Shown here: positions 8,600 through 17,209 of the stretch, piece after piece
How positions within the stretch are numbered: the stretch's first letter is position 1
How the letters are laid out: every line of letters starts with the position of its first letter
Origin: Lactobacillus sp. HBUAS51381
GTDB taxonomy: Bacteria; Bacillota; Bacilli; Lactobacillales; Lactobacillaceae
Length of the DNA: 64,000 nt
Reading direction: 5' to 3'
Assembly: GCF_012641095.1 (NCBI RefSeq)
Contig: NZ_JAAVSC010000007.1
Span: 35,501-99,500, forward strand
Notes under the pieces: generated by a model
What the model saw: only the letters and a program-made list of their open reading frames with translations
Databases searched by the model: none
Told to the model about the DNA's origin: nothing
Translations under genes and position numbers: made by a program

Positions 8600-8616
8600 T
8601 GTTATCTTTCCTTACA
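8600..8616. promoter_or_regulatory. second GlnR/TnrA box upstream of amtB
   Basis: TGTTA-7 bp-TTACA again matches TGTNA-N7-TNACA exactly, about 100 bp upstream of the -35. A near match with one mismatch lies at 8721-8737. The rest of 8500-8749 shows no gene. Confidence 0.55.
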
Positions 8617-8749
8617 TATATTTTTAATAAGGATCAAAAAAATCAGCCGCACGTAACCGTGAACGAACGAAGCGGTTGAGAGGCAAGTGCTTTCATGAAA
8701 ACATTAAGATTTGTAAGCAATGTTATGTTTTCTTATATTTTAAAACGAC

Positions 8750-9697
8750 CTACGAATCAAACCCAGGTTCTCCATGTTGCAAGTTTCCCTGAGCCATTTT
8801 CGTTTGGTATTGCCGGGGGGTCATTTCAAAACGTTCCCGAAATTTTCGTCCAAAGTAGCTGGCCGTTTTGAACCCACAGGAGACGGCAATATCCGCCAGC
8901 GTCCGTTGCGTATCCGCCAGGAGCATTGTAGCCATTGACATCCGATAATCGGTCACATATTGCATCGGTGTTTTATGTAACATCTTTTTAAAAATCCGAA
9001 AGCATTCTGCACGGCTAATAAGAGCCTGCTGGGCCAATTCGTCAACCAAAATTTCTCGCCGATAGTTCTCGTGTACGAAGCGAATAATCAGTTTTAGTTG
9101 TCGATCCGTCTTGGTTGCACCAACTAGCTCAGCAGTCTCAGGATACAATTGGACCGCAGTAATGAGGTGGCGCCAAATGTGCATGGCTAACTCTAGCCCT
9201 TGTAATTCATAAGCGATTCCATCTTCTGGGAGCGCACAAAGTTTTTGAATACTGGTGATAATCTCCCGTTTCTGCGGATCATTCAGTTTTAGGAATAAAA
9301 AGTACAGCCCCGATTGGGCAATTGGTTCCAGAACTTGTTCACCGAAGGCATCAAACAATTTCAACTTAAAAATAACCTTCGATAACACAAAACAGTCAAT
9401 GACCGTATTAGCCGCCAAAGCCTTAGCGCTATGCAAAACATTCGCGTTGATGAAGATGCCTTCCCCTGGATGCAGCACCACGTCTTGCGAACCATTTGGC
9501 CCTCCGTAAAGCGTATACCGCAAAATCCCCTGTGTGACTACCCCAAATTCATACTCTTCATGCCAGTGACAGTCCCATTCCCGTTGATAGTAGTCATCGA
9601 AGTGATCCACGCAAATCGATAAGGGGATAATATGATTATCATAGGTAATGTGTTCGCGCAAATCACTTTCTAGCTGAATCAACTTTTTCTGGGTCAT
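8750..9697 (-). CDS. AraC family regulator with cupin sensor
   Basis: The 315-residue protein has an N-terminal cupin-like region, with HWHEEYEFGVVTQG (about 44-57) and HPGEGIFINANVLHSAKA. The C-terminal AraC double helix-turn-helix has ISRAECFRIFKKMLHKTPMQ and VSCGFKTASYFGRKFRERF. These proteins bind sugars or other small molecules. It is divergent from the UvrA-like gene, and two inverted 10-bp half sites lie between them (9725-9779). It probably controls itself and the UvrA-like/acetyltransferase unit. The inducer is unknown. Confidence 0.85.
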   Translation of the reverse strand: MTQKKLIQLESDLREHITYDNHIIPLSICVDHFDDYYQREWDCHWHEEYEFGVVTQGILRYTLYGGPNGSQDVVLHPGEGIFINANVLHSAKALAANTVIDCFVLSKVIFKLKLFDAFGEQVLEPIAQSGLYFLFLKLNDPQKREIITSIQKLCALPEDGIAYELQGLELAMHIWRHLITAVQLYPETAELVGATKTDRQLKLIIRFVHENYRREILVDELAQQALISRAECFRIFKKMLHKTPMQYVTDYRMSMATMLLADTQRTLADIAVSCGFKTASYFGRKFRERFEMTPRQYQTKMAQGNLQHGEPGFDS

Positions 9698-9724
9698 AAC
9701 ATCCTCCTGAACGAACTTGATACG

Positions 9725-9779
9725 ATAGTGACATTGTTCTACGCAAATGTGGCTTTTATTCCGTTATTCATGTCACTAT
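9725..9779. promoter_or_regulatory. inverted-repeat operator pair in divergent promoter
   Basis: ATAGTGACAT (9725-9734) and its exact reverse complement ATGTCACTAT (9770-9779) lie 45 bp apart centre to centre, about four helical turns. The right half overlaps a TATAAT (9777-9782) that is the probable -10 of the UvrA-like gene. The left half is close to the AraC promoter (TTGCGT to TATCAA on the minus strand). Confidence 0.6.
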
Positions 9780-9824
9780 AATATCACATATTGACCCAAC
9801 AAATCGCATAGGAGGCTAATCATC

Positions 9825-12101
9825 ATGTCCATTCACTCGGAAGACTCCATCAACATCATCAACGCACACGAACACAATTTAAAAAACGTCACGCTCAGCA
9901 TCCCCAAGAATCAAATCGTCGTCTTCACTGGCGTCTCCGGTTCCGGTAAAAGTTCATTGGTCTTTGACACCCTAGCCGTCGAGAGCCAGCGTCAATGGCA
10001 AGCATCCTACTCCCAATACATTCGCAACAAGATGCCCCACTATACGCGCCCCCAGGTCGATCAGATTCAAAACCTCACCCCAGCCATTGTTATTCGCCAG
10101 CGAGCCGCGACACCTAGTAGGCGTTCCACGGTCGGCACTATTGTGGATACCGCACCGCTATTGCGACTGTTGTTCTCACGAATTGGTCACCCCAGCGCTG
10201 GCGGCTCCATGGCTTATTCCTTAAACCATCCGGCAGGCATGTGCCCTGTTTGTACTGGACTAGGCAAACGGCAAGATCTAAATGTTGACAGTCTATTTGA
10301 TACGACCAAGAGTTTAGCTGAGGGCGCCATCACCTTCAGCCAATTCAGCGCTGGTTGGCAAAGCACCCTTTATACCGACAACGGCATATTGGATCCTAAC
10401 AAACCGTTGTGTGACTTCACACCAGCCGAATGGCGATTCCTCCGTGACGGTCCGCAAGAAGAACGCAAGATTGAGATACGCTCGAACACCTCAGGACGCG
10501 TTGACCAGGTTGACTACGAAGGCGTTATCCCCCGCTTCAAGCGCCTGTATCTCAATCGTGACATCGGTAAGCTGGCTAAGAAGCTCCGCACCGAAATCAC
10601 CCAACATATCACGACCGTCCCTTGCACGGCCTGCCAGGGAACCGGACTAAATGCCAAGGCCTTAGTCTCCAAAATTAACGACTATAATATCATCGACATG
10701 ATGCGCCTCACCGTTGAACAGCTATTGGCCGTCTTAACTGATATCACTGACCCTCGCGGCATTTCCCTGGTCAACCAGTTGACCACCACGCTTCAGCGTA
10801 TGACCGACATCGGCATTGGCTATTTACCATTGGTCCGGCCCGCTAACACCTTGTCTGGCGGTGAGTTACAACGGCTTAAAATCGTCCGCAACCTCGGTGG
10901 GAGCCTCAATAACATCACCTATATCTTCGATGAACCAACGACTGGTCTCCACCCCGCGGATATTCGCAAGATTGGAACCATGCTAGAGCAGCTGCGCGAC
11001 GCCCATAACAATGTTCTGGTCGTCGAACATGCCCCCCAGATTATGCGCATCGCCGATATGATTATTGATATTGGGCCATTAGCTGGTGACCACGGCGGTG
11101 AGATTAGCTACCAAGGATCAGTCGCAAACATTCAGCAGTTACCAACGCCAACCGGCCAGGCGTTACGTCGCCGACTCACCGTGAACTCGACGCCGCTGCC
11201 GTGGCAAGATAGCTATTTGGTGACCGATGCTCATCAGCACAACCTAAAGCACCTCAACGTCACGATTCCCAAGCACGTGCTGACTGCGGTAACCGGCGTT
11301 GCGGGTTCTGGGAAAAGTACGTTAGTCAGCCAGGAATTTGTGGCTCAATACCCTGATACAATCACAATCAACCAACAGCCCATTGGCACATCTATTCGTT
11401 CAACACCCGCGACGTATACGGGGGTCATGGATGATATCAGAAAGCTCTTCGGCCAAGCCAATGGCGTCTCGCCGTCATGGTTCAGCTTCAATGCCAAAGG
11501 TGCCTGCCCCATCTGTCATGGTAAGGGCGTCATCAAGTACGACATGGCCTTTGCCGACGCGGTTGAAGTCACCTGCGAAGCATGTCAAGGCCGCCGCTAT
11601 AATCCCCAGGCACTCAGCTATCGTTTTCAGGGTAAGACGATTGAACAGGTCTTAGATTTGACGATTGCCCAGGCTCTGAACTTTTTCAACACTCCGAAAA
11701 TTACGGATAAATTGACTGGACTGACCAATGTCGATCTCGACTACCTCACGTTGGGCCAGCCAACCAGCACCCTGTCTGGCGGCGAGACCCAACGAGTCAA
11801 GATTGCCGCTGAATTACAAAAACAGGGGGCTACTTACGTTTTGGATGAGCCCAGTGCGGGCCTTCATCCCCATGACGTTCAAGTTCTACTACGACTACTA
11901 CGCCAATTGGTTGCCAACCAAAACACCGTCATCTTGATTGAACACAATTTAGACCTCATCAGTCAAGCCGATTGGGTCATTGACCTCGGCCCACACGGCG
12001 GTGAACGCGGTGGCTATCTAAACTTTGCGGGGACCCCCGCTGATTTATTAACTTGTCAGAATTCGTTGACTGCAAAATATCTGCGGTTAGCCACAAACTA
12101 A
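9825..12101 (+). CDS. UvrA-like ABC ATPase (UvrA2/drug-resistance type)
   Basis: The 758-residue protein has two UvrA-type ABC modules: Walker A GVSGSGKSS near residue 36 and GVAGSGKST near 490, signatures LSGGELQR and LSGGETQR, and Walker B FDEPTTGLHP and LDEPSAGLHP. Cys pairs (CPVC, CTAC, CPIC, CEAC) give zinc fingers. At about 760 residues it is some 190 shorter than housekeeping UvrA and appears to lack the UvrB-binding insert, which marks the UvrA2 class often tied to resistance to DNA-acting drugs. It is followed 14 bp later by an acetyltransferase gene, probably in one operon. Confidence 0.88.
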   Translation: MSIHSEDSINIINAHEHNLKNVTLSIPKNQIVVFTGVSGSGKSSLVFDTLAVESQRQWQASYSQYIRNKMPHYTRPQVDQIQNLTPAIVIRQRAATPSRRSTVGTIVDTAPLLRLLFSRIGHPSAGGSMAYSLNHPAGMCPVCTGLGKRQDLNVDSLFDTTKSLAEGAITFSQFSAGWQSTLYTDNGILDPNKPLCDFTPAEWRFLRDGPQEERKIEIRSNTSGRVDQVDYEGVIPRFKRLYLNRDIGKLAKKLRTEITQHITTVPCTACQGTGLNAKALVSKINDYNIIDMMRLTVEQLLAVLTDITDPRGISLVNQLTTTLQRMTDIGIGYLPLVRPANTLSGGELQRLKIVRNLGGSLNNITYIFDEPTTGLHPADIRKIGTMLEQLRDAHNNVLVVEHAPQIMRIADMIIDIGPLAGDHGGEISYQGSVANIQQLPTPTGQALRRRLTVNSTPLPWQDSYLVTDAHQHNLKHLNVTIPKHVLTAVTGVAGSGKSTLVSQEFVAQYPDTITINQQPIGTSIRSTPATYTGVMDDIRKLFGQANGVSPSWFSFNAKGACPICHGKGVIKYDMAFADAVEVTCEACQGRRYNPQALSYRFQGKTIEQVLDLTIAQALNFFNTPKITDKLTGLTNVDLDYLTLGQPTSTLSGGETQRVKIAAELQKQGATYVLDEPSAGLHPHDVQVLLRLLRQLVANQNTVILIEHNLDLISQADWVIDLGPHGGERGGYLNFAGTPADLLTCQNSLTAKYLRLATN

Positions 12102-12115
12102 AGGAGCATTATGCC

Positions 12116-12766
12116 ATGATTTCACAAGAAAAAAAGGACCAATTCAATCAACTTACTCACTCAGGCGAGATCTACGCCAGTATGGACGACGAGTTCATCG
12201 TATACCAACACACTCTCGTTCAAAAGATCTTAGACTTTAACAACACTGCCGAGACACCAGCTGGTCTCCAAACACGCGAACACTTACTACACGACATGGT
12301 TGGCACCTATGGCAAAAATCTTTATGTCATCCCACCAATTTACGCAAATTCCGGCTTGAATAATGTTCATTTCGGCCAAAACGTCGTCATCAATTTCAAC
12401 TGTAATTTCGTAGACGACGGCGATATTTACATTGGTGATGACTGCATGGTTGGCCCCGGTGTGACGTTTGCCACCGCGCTACACCCGATTTCGCCTAAGT
12501 TACGTCGCCACAAGTTGCAGTTCAATCACCCCATCCGGCTGGGCCAAAACGTCTGGATCGGTGCTAACGCCACGATTCTACCCGGCGTCATTATTGGCGA
12601 TAACGCCGTCGTGGGGGCTGGTAGCGTCGTGACCAAAGACGTGGCCGCCAACACGATTGTCGTCGGCAATCCCGCTAGAAAGTTGCGCGACATTACCCCC
12701 GGCGATGATGTCTTCTACGAAAAGGACAAACGCGTTCCGCAAGCGATTCGGGAACGTTATTTGTAA
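12116..12766 (+). CDS. hexapeptide O-acetyltransferase (maltose/galactoside type)
   Basis: The 216-residue protein is a left-handed beta-helix acetyltransferase of the LacA/Maa type, which moves acetyl from acetyl-CoA to a sugar hydroxyl. The hexapeptide run is visible in NVVINFNCNFVDDGDIYIG and VWIGANATILPGVIIGDNAV, and the catalytic His is in ATALHPISP. The ATG at 12116 follows AAGGAG nine bases away; the in-frame start 63 bases earlier lies inside the UvrA-like gene and is rejected. Together with the upstream ABC protein it may form a detoxification pair, which is inference. Confidence 0.88.
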   Translation: MISQEKKDQFNQLTHSGEIYASMDDEFIVYQHTLVQKILDFNNTAETPAGLQTREHLLHDMVGTYGKNLYVIPPIYANSGLNNVHFGQNVVINFNCNFVDDGDIYIGDDCMVGPGVTFATALHPISPKLRRHKLQFNHPIRLGQNVWIGANATILPGVIIGDNAVVGAGSVVTKDVAANTIVVGNPARKLRDITPGDDVFYEKDKRVPQAIRERYL

Positions 12767-12780
12767 AAACGATATTTAGC

Positions 12781-12812
12781 GGACCTGGGACAATTTGTTT
12801 CAGGTCCTTTTA
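12781..12812 (+). terminator. intrinsic terminator
   Basis: GGACCTG and CAGGTCC hairpin followed by TTTT, 14 bp after the acetyltransferase stop. Confidence 0.7.
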
Positions 12813-12974
12813 ACTGCCAGCATTTGCCAAGAAATTTTGCCACCTGCTTATCTTACTGGTGTTGTACACTAAAGCTACTAACAAGATTACTGTTCGACTA
12901 AATTTGGCCGCCAATTATCAAGTCCGTCGGCGACTTATCGTATAGACTTGTTCTTGAAGTGAAGGAGGATTCCC

Positions 12975-13829
12975 ATGCAAACACTCAATAAACTCATTGA
13001 CTACATCGAAGACCACCTGACAGATGACATCTTGTTTTCAACCGTTGCCTATCAGCTTGGTCTGTCAGAATATCATCTACGCCGGACCTTTTCTTTTATT
13101 GCTGGCATGTCACTCCACGATTACGTCCGCAACCGGCGATTGGCTGCAGCCAACGTTGACTTGGTCAAAGGCCAAGCCGTCACCACCGTGGCCTTTAAAT
13201 ACGGCTACCAATCTGTCGAGGGCTTCTCCCGAGCTTTTCGTGACTGGAGCGGCTATCTCCCGTCCGAAGTCCGTCAGAGTGGTTTGCAGAAGACCTTTCC
13301 TAAACTTTCATTTCACCTTGAAATCAAAGGAGGTATTCCCATGAACTTCAAAATCGAACAGAAACCAGCCTTTAACCTGGTCGGCGTCACCAAGCGCATT
13401 CCTCTTCAGTTTTCTGGGCAAAACCCCACCATCCAGACGCTGGCACAAAGCATCACGCCACTGCAAAGGACCCACATGCACGCGCTAGGTGATCTCTATC
13501 CCCATCAAGTGTTAAACGCATCTTACGCCTTTGACGACGCCCGATTAGCCGAACAAGGTCAACTTACCCATCTGATTGGCTTTGCCACCACTCAGGAAAA
13601 TCCCTATGCCGACTTGACCCAGTTGGTGGTTCCCAGCCACACCTGGGCCATCTTCCCTAATCAGGGACCCTTCCCGCAGCAGCTCCAAGAGACCTGGGGC
13701 CGTATTTACAGCGAGTGGTTACCTGCCGCCAGGTACAAGCTGGTTGACGCGCCCGAAATTTCTTTTTCTCAGTTCGGTAGTGTTGATGTCAAAAGCGAAA
13801 TATGGATTGCCATAACGCCTAAATCGTAA
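12975..13829 (+). CDS. AraC-type regulator with GyrI-like effector domain
   Basis: The 284-residue protein starts with an AraC helix-turn-helix pair: LSEYHLRRTFSFIAGMSLHD and VAFKYGYQSVEGFSRAFRDW, in the first 105 residues. A GyrI-like (Rob-type) effector-binding domain follows, seen in GIPMNFKIEQKPAFNLVGV and the closing SEIWIAITPKS. Proteins with this layout sense hydrophobic drugs or small molecules. The ATG at 12975 follows AAGGAGGA. No obvious target gene is next to it. Confidence 0.88.
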   Translation: MQTLNKLIDYIEDHLTDDILFSTVAYQLGLSEYHLRRTFSFIAGMSLHDYVRNRRLAAANVDLVKGQAVTTVAFKYGYQSVEGFSRAFRDWSGYLPSEVRQSGLQKTFPKLSFHLEIKGGIPMNFKIEQKPAFNLVGVTKRIPLQFSGQNPTIQTLAQSITPLQRTHMHALGDLYPHQVLNASYAFDDARLAEQGQLTHLIGFATTQENPYADLTQLVVPSHTWAIFPNQGPFPQQLQETWGRIYSEWLPAARYKLVDAPEISFSQFGSVDVKSEIWIAITPKS

Positions 13830-13876
13830 CGACCCGACCTACAACAGCCGCTGCAGTGTCCCAAAACGTGAAGTTC

Positions 13877-13925
13877 AAAAGAGTGACCAACCATCATTAG
13901 GATTAACGATGGTTGATCACTCTTA
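13877..13925. terminator. bidirectional intrinsic terminator
   Basis: AAGAGTGACCAACCATC and GATGGTTGATCACTCTT form a long hairpin, one base mismatched, between convergent genes. Confidence 0.8.
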
Positions 13926-13937
13926 TTTCGTTTACGC

Positions 13938-14330
13938 TTATTTTCGCTTCGAACCTAATCGCCGGACCGCGTGAGGAATCATCTTGCGAATCCCCCCCCG
14001 TGGATCCTTAACATCCCCGACGTACCGCGGAATCAGGTGAATGTGGGCGTGCATCACAGTCTGCCCGGCGGCCGCATCGACGTTGATGCCGATGTTGTAG
14101 CCGGCCGGCGCGAATTTTTCATCCAACAGTGCCTTGGCTTGAAACGTCAGGTCGTCCATGGCCTGGCGAGTAATCGCCGGCACATCGAAGTACGTGGCAT
14201 AATGTTGCTTGGGAACAATCAACAGATGACCCTTTCGCACCGGATGAATATCCCAGAAAGCCTTGGCCAGGTCGTTTTCGAGGACAATCTCAGTCTTTTG
14301 ACAAAAGATACAATCTGCTTTAATCACCAC
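13938..14330 (-). CDS. HIT family nucleotide-binding protein
   Basis: The 130-residue protein carries the histidine triad motif HAHIHL near residue 94 and the N-terminal CIFCQK zinc-type pair typical of HIT hydrolases. The family cleaves nucleotide phosphoramidates or related bonds. It begins with GTG at 14330, three bases after the stop of the methyltransferase gene; AAGGGG sits six bases upstream and overlaps that gene's end, so the two are translated from one mRNA. The ATG at 14333 is out of frame. Confidence 0.92.
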   Translation of the reverse strand: MVIKADCIFCQKTEIVLENDLAKAFWDIHPVRKGHLLIVPKQHYATYFDVPAITRQAMDDLTFQAKALLDEKFAPAGYNIGINVDAAAGQTVMHAHIHLIPRYVGDVKDPRGGIRKMIPHAVRRLGSKRK

Positions 14331-14333
14331 TCA

Positions 14334-15479
14334 TTACCCCTTATGTTGTCGTGGTCGCCGTTGCGCCCAGAACTGGAAGTAATCCGTCCGTAGCGCCCCG
14401 TTGTAGAGTTTCCGCGTTTTGGTGGCCTTTTGACCGTAGAAGTGTTCGAACTCCAGGTCGGCCGTCAGAATATACTTGGACCAGTCGGTATACGGCTTAA
14501 AGACCTGTCCCATTTGCTTGTAGAGCTCCCGCACGCTGGCCTGATCGCTTAACCGTTCCCCATAAGGTGGGTTGGCAACGATCACCCCGTGCTTCAGATC
14601 CGTTTGGAAGTCCTGCACGGCGAGCTGCCGGAACGTAATATCCTGCGACAGGCCGGCCTCTTCGGCGTTCTTCTTGGCAATGGCAACCATGTTTTCGTCA
14701 ATATCGGTTCCAAAAATCTGAAGCGGCGTATCGTAGTCCGCTTTGGCATCGGCCTCGTCACGAACCTTATCGCTCAATTCTTGTGGCACCCACTCCCAGC
14801 TCTCACAGGTGAAGTCTCGGTTGAATCCCGGCGCGAGGTTGCGGCCAATCAAAGCGGCCTCGATTGGAATCGTTCCGGACCCACAGACGGGATCCCAGAA
14901 AGGCATGTCCTTGTGCCAACTGGTCAGGGCAATCAGGGCCGCCGCCATATTTTCTTTGATGGGCGCGCCCCCCTTACCGACCCGGTAGCCGCGCTTAAAG
15001 AGGCTTGGGCCGGTGGTATCCAGCGTCAACATCACGTGGTCCTTGTCTATCATGACTTCCAACGGATACGTGGCGCCTGTTTCCGGCATCCGCGTCCGCC
15101 GATGATAGACGGCCGCCAATTTGGTAGCCACGGCCTTCTTCACGATTGCCTGGGCATCCGGTACACTATGTAGCTGTGATTTTTTGGACCGTCCTTCGAC
15201 CGGGAAGGCCGCATCCATCGGCAATAACTCGTCCCATGCAACCGCCTTGGTGGCTTCAAACAGTTCATCGAAGGTCACCGCGTCAAATTCGGCCACGATG
15301 ATCCGCACCCGGTCGGCCGTCCGTAGCCACAGGTTGGCCCGCAAGATATCCTCGACCGTCCCGTCAAACCGGACCCGCCCGTTTTCCACCTGCGTATCGT
15401 AGCCCAAGTCTCGTAATTCCCGACCAGCTAGGGCCTCAATACCACTAGCCGTTGCGGCGTATAAATGAAATTTCTTCAT
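14334..15479 (-). CDS. ypsC: THUMP-domain rRNA methyltransferase (YpsC/RlmL type)
   Basis: The 381-residue protein has an N-terminal THUMP domain (about residues 45-160) and a Rossmann methyltransferase core. FWDPVCGSGTIPIEAALIG near residue 195 binds S-adenosylmethionine, and IVANPPYGERL near 310 is the NPPY catalytic motif of N2-guanine RNA methylases. It matches Bacillus YpsC, related to the N-terminal half of RlmL. It lies next to rnpB and gpsB, as in other Firmicutes. Confidence 0.92.
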   Translation of the reverse strand: MKKFHLYAATASGIEALAGRELRDLGYDTQVENGRVRFDGTVEDILRANLWLRTADRVRIIVAEFDAVTFDELFEATKAVAWDELLPMDAAFPVEGRSKKSQLHSVPDAQAIVKKAVATKLAAVYHRRTRMPETGATYPLEVMIDKDHVMLTLDTTGPSLFKRGYRVGKGGAPIKENMAAALIALTSWHKDMPFWDPVCGSGTIPIEAALIGRNLAPGFNRDFTCESWEWVPQELSDKVRDEADAKADYDTPLQIFGTDIDENMVAIAKKNAEEAGLSQDITFRQLAVQDFQTDLKHGVIVANPPYGERLSDQASVRELYKQMGQVFKPYTDWSKYILTADLEFEHFYGQKATKTRKLYNGALRTDYFQFWAQRRPRQHKG

Positions 15480-15614
15480 AACATCCTCCTCATATCACGG
15501 TTACGTCAACCGTTGCGATCGTCTCTTAGGAATGGCCGTCGCGTTCCCGGCCACCTATCTGCGACCAGTTTACCACCAAACGCGGCGGCCTTGGGATTAA
15601 CCCGTTAAAATTGT

Positions 15615-15648
15615 CTAAAAAAAGGGTGGGAGCAAGCTCCCACCCACC
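15615..15648 (-). terminator. intrinsic terminator of rnpB
   Basis: A perfect ten-base stem, GGGTGGGAGC and GCTCCCACCC (15624-15645), ends in seven A residues on the plus strand, that is a T-tract for minus-strand transcription out of rnpB. Confidence 0.9.
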
Positions 15649-15653
15649 TGACA

Positions 15654-16050
15654 TGGTGTAAATCCCTGTAAGCCATGTTTTGTACCACCCAACCGTTTCA
15701 GGCAAACGGCTGACTGGCAGTAATCATCTATCTCGAGAGTTTCCTCTCCCCCCACATTTCGTTCATTTCCATATGTGAAGCGCCCCTACCAAAAGTTTGG
15801 GTTGCCCGCTCGAGGGGTTTACCGCGTTCCACCGTCTAGGTTTCCCTAGACGTATCGTCACTGTGGCACTTTTCAGGGATACTAGGGCATAGCCGAAGCC
15901 GTAGCCGTGTTTTCCCGCCGTAACGTTATTGCTAACGTCCCCCGGCTTATTTTTTCACCGAGCACGAACACTACAGACATCGCAGTCTGTGCGAGCATGG
16001 ACTTTCCTCAGCCGACAAAAGCCGACCGCGATTACTCAGGATTTACACCA
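15654..16050 (-). ncRNA. rnpB: RNase P RNA, type B
   Basis: The catalytic RNA of RNase P, which trims tRNA 5' ends. On the minus strand the 5' part holds GAGGAAAGTCCATGCTCGC, the conserved core, about 35 bases from the start. The 5' end GGTGTAAATCC (16049-16039) pairs perfectly with GGATTTACACC (15665-15655) near the 3' end to give the P1 helix, which fixes both ends to within a few bases. It is about 397 nt, as usual for type B. It starts 13 bp after the gpsB stop, and its -10 (TATAAA or TAGAAT) lies at that stop, so the promoter overlaps gpsB. Confidence 0.95.
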
Positions 16051-16062
16051 GTCTTTATAATT

Positions 16063-16416
16063 CTACAAACGATGTGACTCGTTTGGATCATTATCTAATT
16101 GTGAGCCGAAAACGTGGCGTTCCAGATTAGACAACCGTTTCAAGATATCCATATTGGTGGCACTTGAAACCGGTTGGCTCGTCGTCGACGTTTGGCGTTG
16201 ACTACCACCCACTTGGACTTGCTTCGTGAGTTCATCAACCTTAGCCAATAACCGTTCATTTTCATCTTGAAGCCGTTGATTTTCCTTAACAAAGGTGTCG
16301 TAGTCCTTGATCACGTTGTCTAAGAAACTATCGACGTCATCTGGATCGTAACCACGCATCTTTTGTCGAAATTGCTTTTGCAAAATTTCCTTGGGAGTGA
16401 AATTAACGTTTTCCAT
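16063..16416 (-). CDS. gpsB: cell division regulator GpsB
   Basis: The 117-residue protein has the DivIVA/GpsB N-terminal domain: [20 protein letters not shown] and [16 protein letters not shown] coiled coil (about residues 38-68), a polar linker and a C-terminal helical trimer-forming segment ([17 protein letters not shown]) follow. GpsB moves the class A penicillin-binding protein between septum and side wall. pbp1A is 4 kb away in the same block. The start at 16416 has GAGGTG upstream. Confidence 0.95.
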   Translation of the reverse strand: MENVNFTPKEILQKQFRQKMRGYDPDDVDSFLDNVIKDYDTFVKENQRLQDENERLLAKVDELTKQVQVGGSQRQTSTTSQPVSSATNMDILKRLSNLERHVFGSQLDNDPNESHRL

Positions 16417-16470
16417 TGATCTTTACACCTCGTTGTCTTATCAAACCGGCAATTAATATAATACCAGTTT

Positions 16471-17040
16471 TCATTCGATTTGGGAACCATTATTTAAATT
16501 TTCTTGATATTCGTTAGCACTTTCTTGTAGCCAATCCATATCGATGAGTGTTAAGGGATAAGTATGCTGCTCCTGAAACTGCGTTACGGCGCGATAATCA
16601 TACTTCGGTTTTCCTTCGACCTCTAAATCATATACCATGACTGCCTCATCCGTATGGGTCAGCATAAATTCTTGATAGTTTCTTAACTGTTGGGGGCCAT
16701 GATAGGGTTGCTCACTAACCGACTGGTGAAAATCCACTTGACTGGCTAAGGTGGCATATTGCGCCTGGTTGCCCTCATTCCAGTTACCACCGAACTCCGC
16801 GAACGGCGTCATCATGGCAATTTTCAACTCCGGATACGTCTTTTTGAGCGTTAACCCCACCTCGGCGGCCCACTGCTCAACACCCAGTTGACCACCGGTG
16901 ATGAGCCAATCCGTTCCAGACTCTACCTTATTGATCAATAATTTACGCAGCGTATCCTTAATGACCAGTAGTTTGGGATCTTGATTGCCAAACACACCTA
17001 ATTCATAGCTCCGATAACCCGTTAACCACAGTCGACTCAC
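16471..17040 (-). CDS. ypsA: YpsA family protein (DUF1273)
   Basis: The 189-residue protein matches YpsA, a SLOG-like protein whose relatives bind nucleotide-type ligands: MSRLWLTGYRSYELGVFG at the N-terminus, DWLITGGQLGVEQWAAEV in the middle and EAVMVYDLEVEGKPKYD near the end. It is upstream of gpsB with a 54-bp gap, as in Bacillus. The exact role is unsettled; in Bacillus it is linked to cell division and stress. Confidence 0.92.
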   Translation of the reverse strand: MSRLWLTGYRSYELGVFGNQDPKLLVIKDTLRKLLINKVESGTDWLITGGQLGVEQWAAEVGLTLKKTYPELKIAMMTPFAEFGGNWNEGNQAQYATLASQVDFHQSVSEQPYHGPQQLRNYQEFMLTHTDEAVMVYDLEVEGKPKYDYRAVTQFQEQHTYPLTLIDMDWLQESANEYQENLNNGSQIE

Positions 17041-17209
17041 CGCATGACCCCCTCTTTACGTTTCCGAGACAACACGCCTTGACTTCGGGTGTTCTCCGCG
17101 ATTAGATTTCCGAGATGGGACCCGAGTAAGCTGGTTCCACCCACCGTTTTAACGGCTCTATCTATCTAGTGTAGCGAAAATTTCTAACGACGGCAACCGA
17201 ACCGTACTG

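Noticed and set aside
12053..12115. Longer N-terminus for the acetyltransferase
   Set aside because: It lies inside the UvrA-like gene and lacks a ribosome site.
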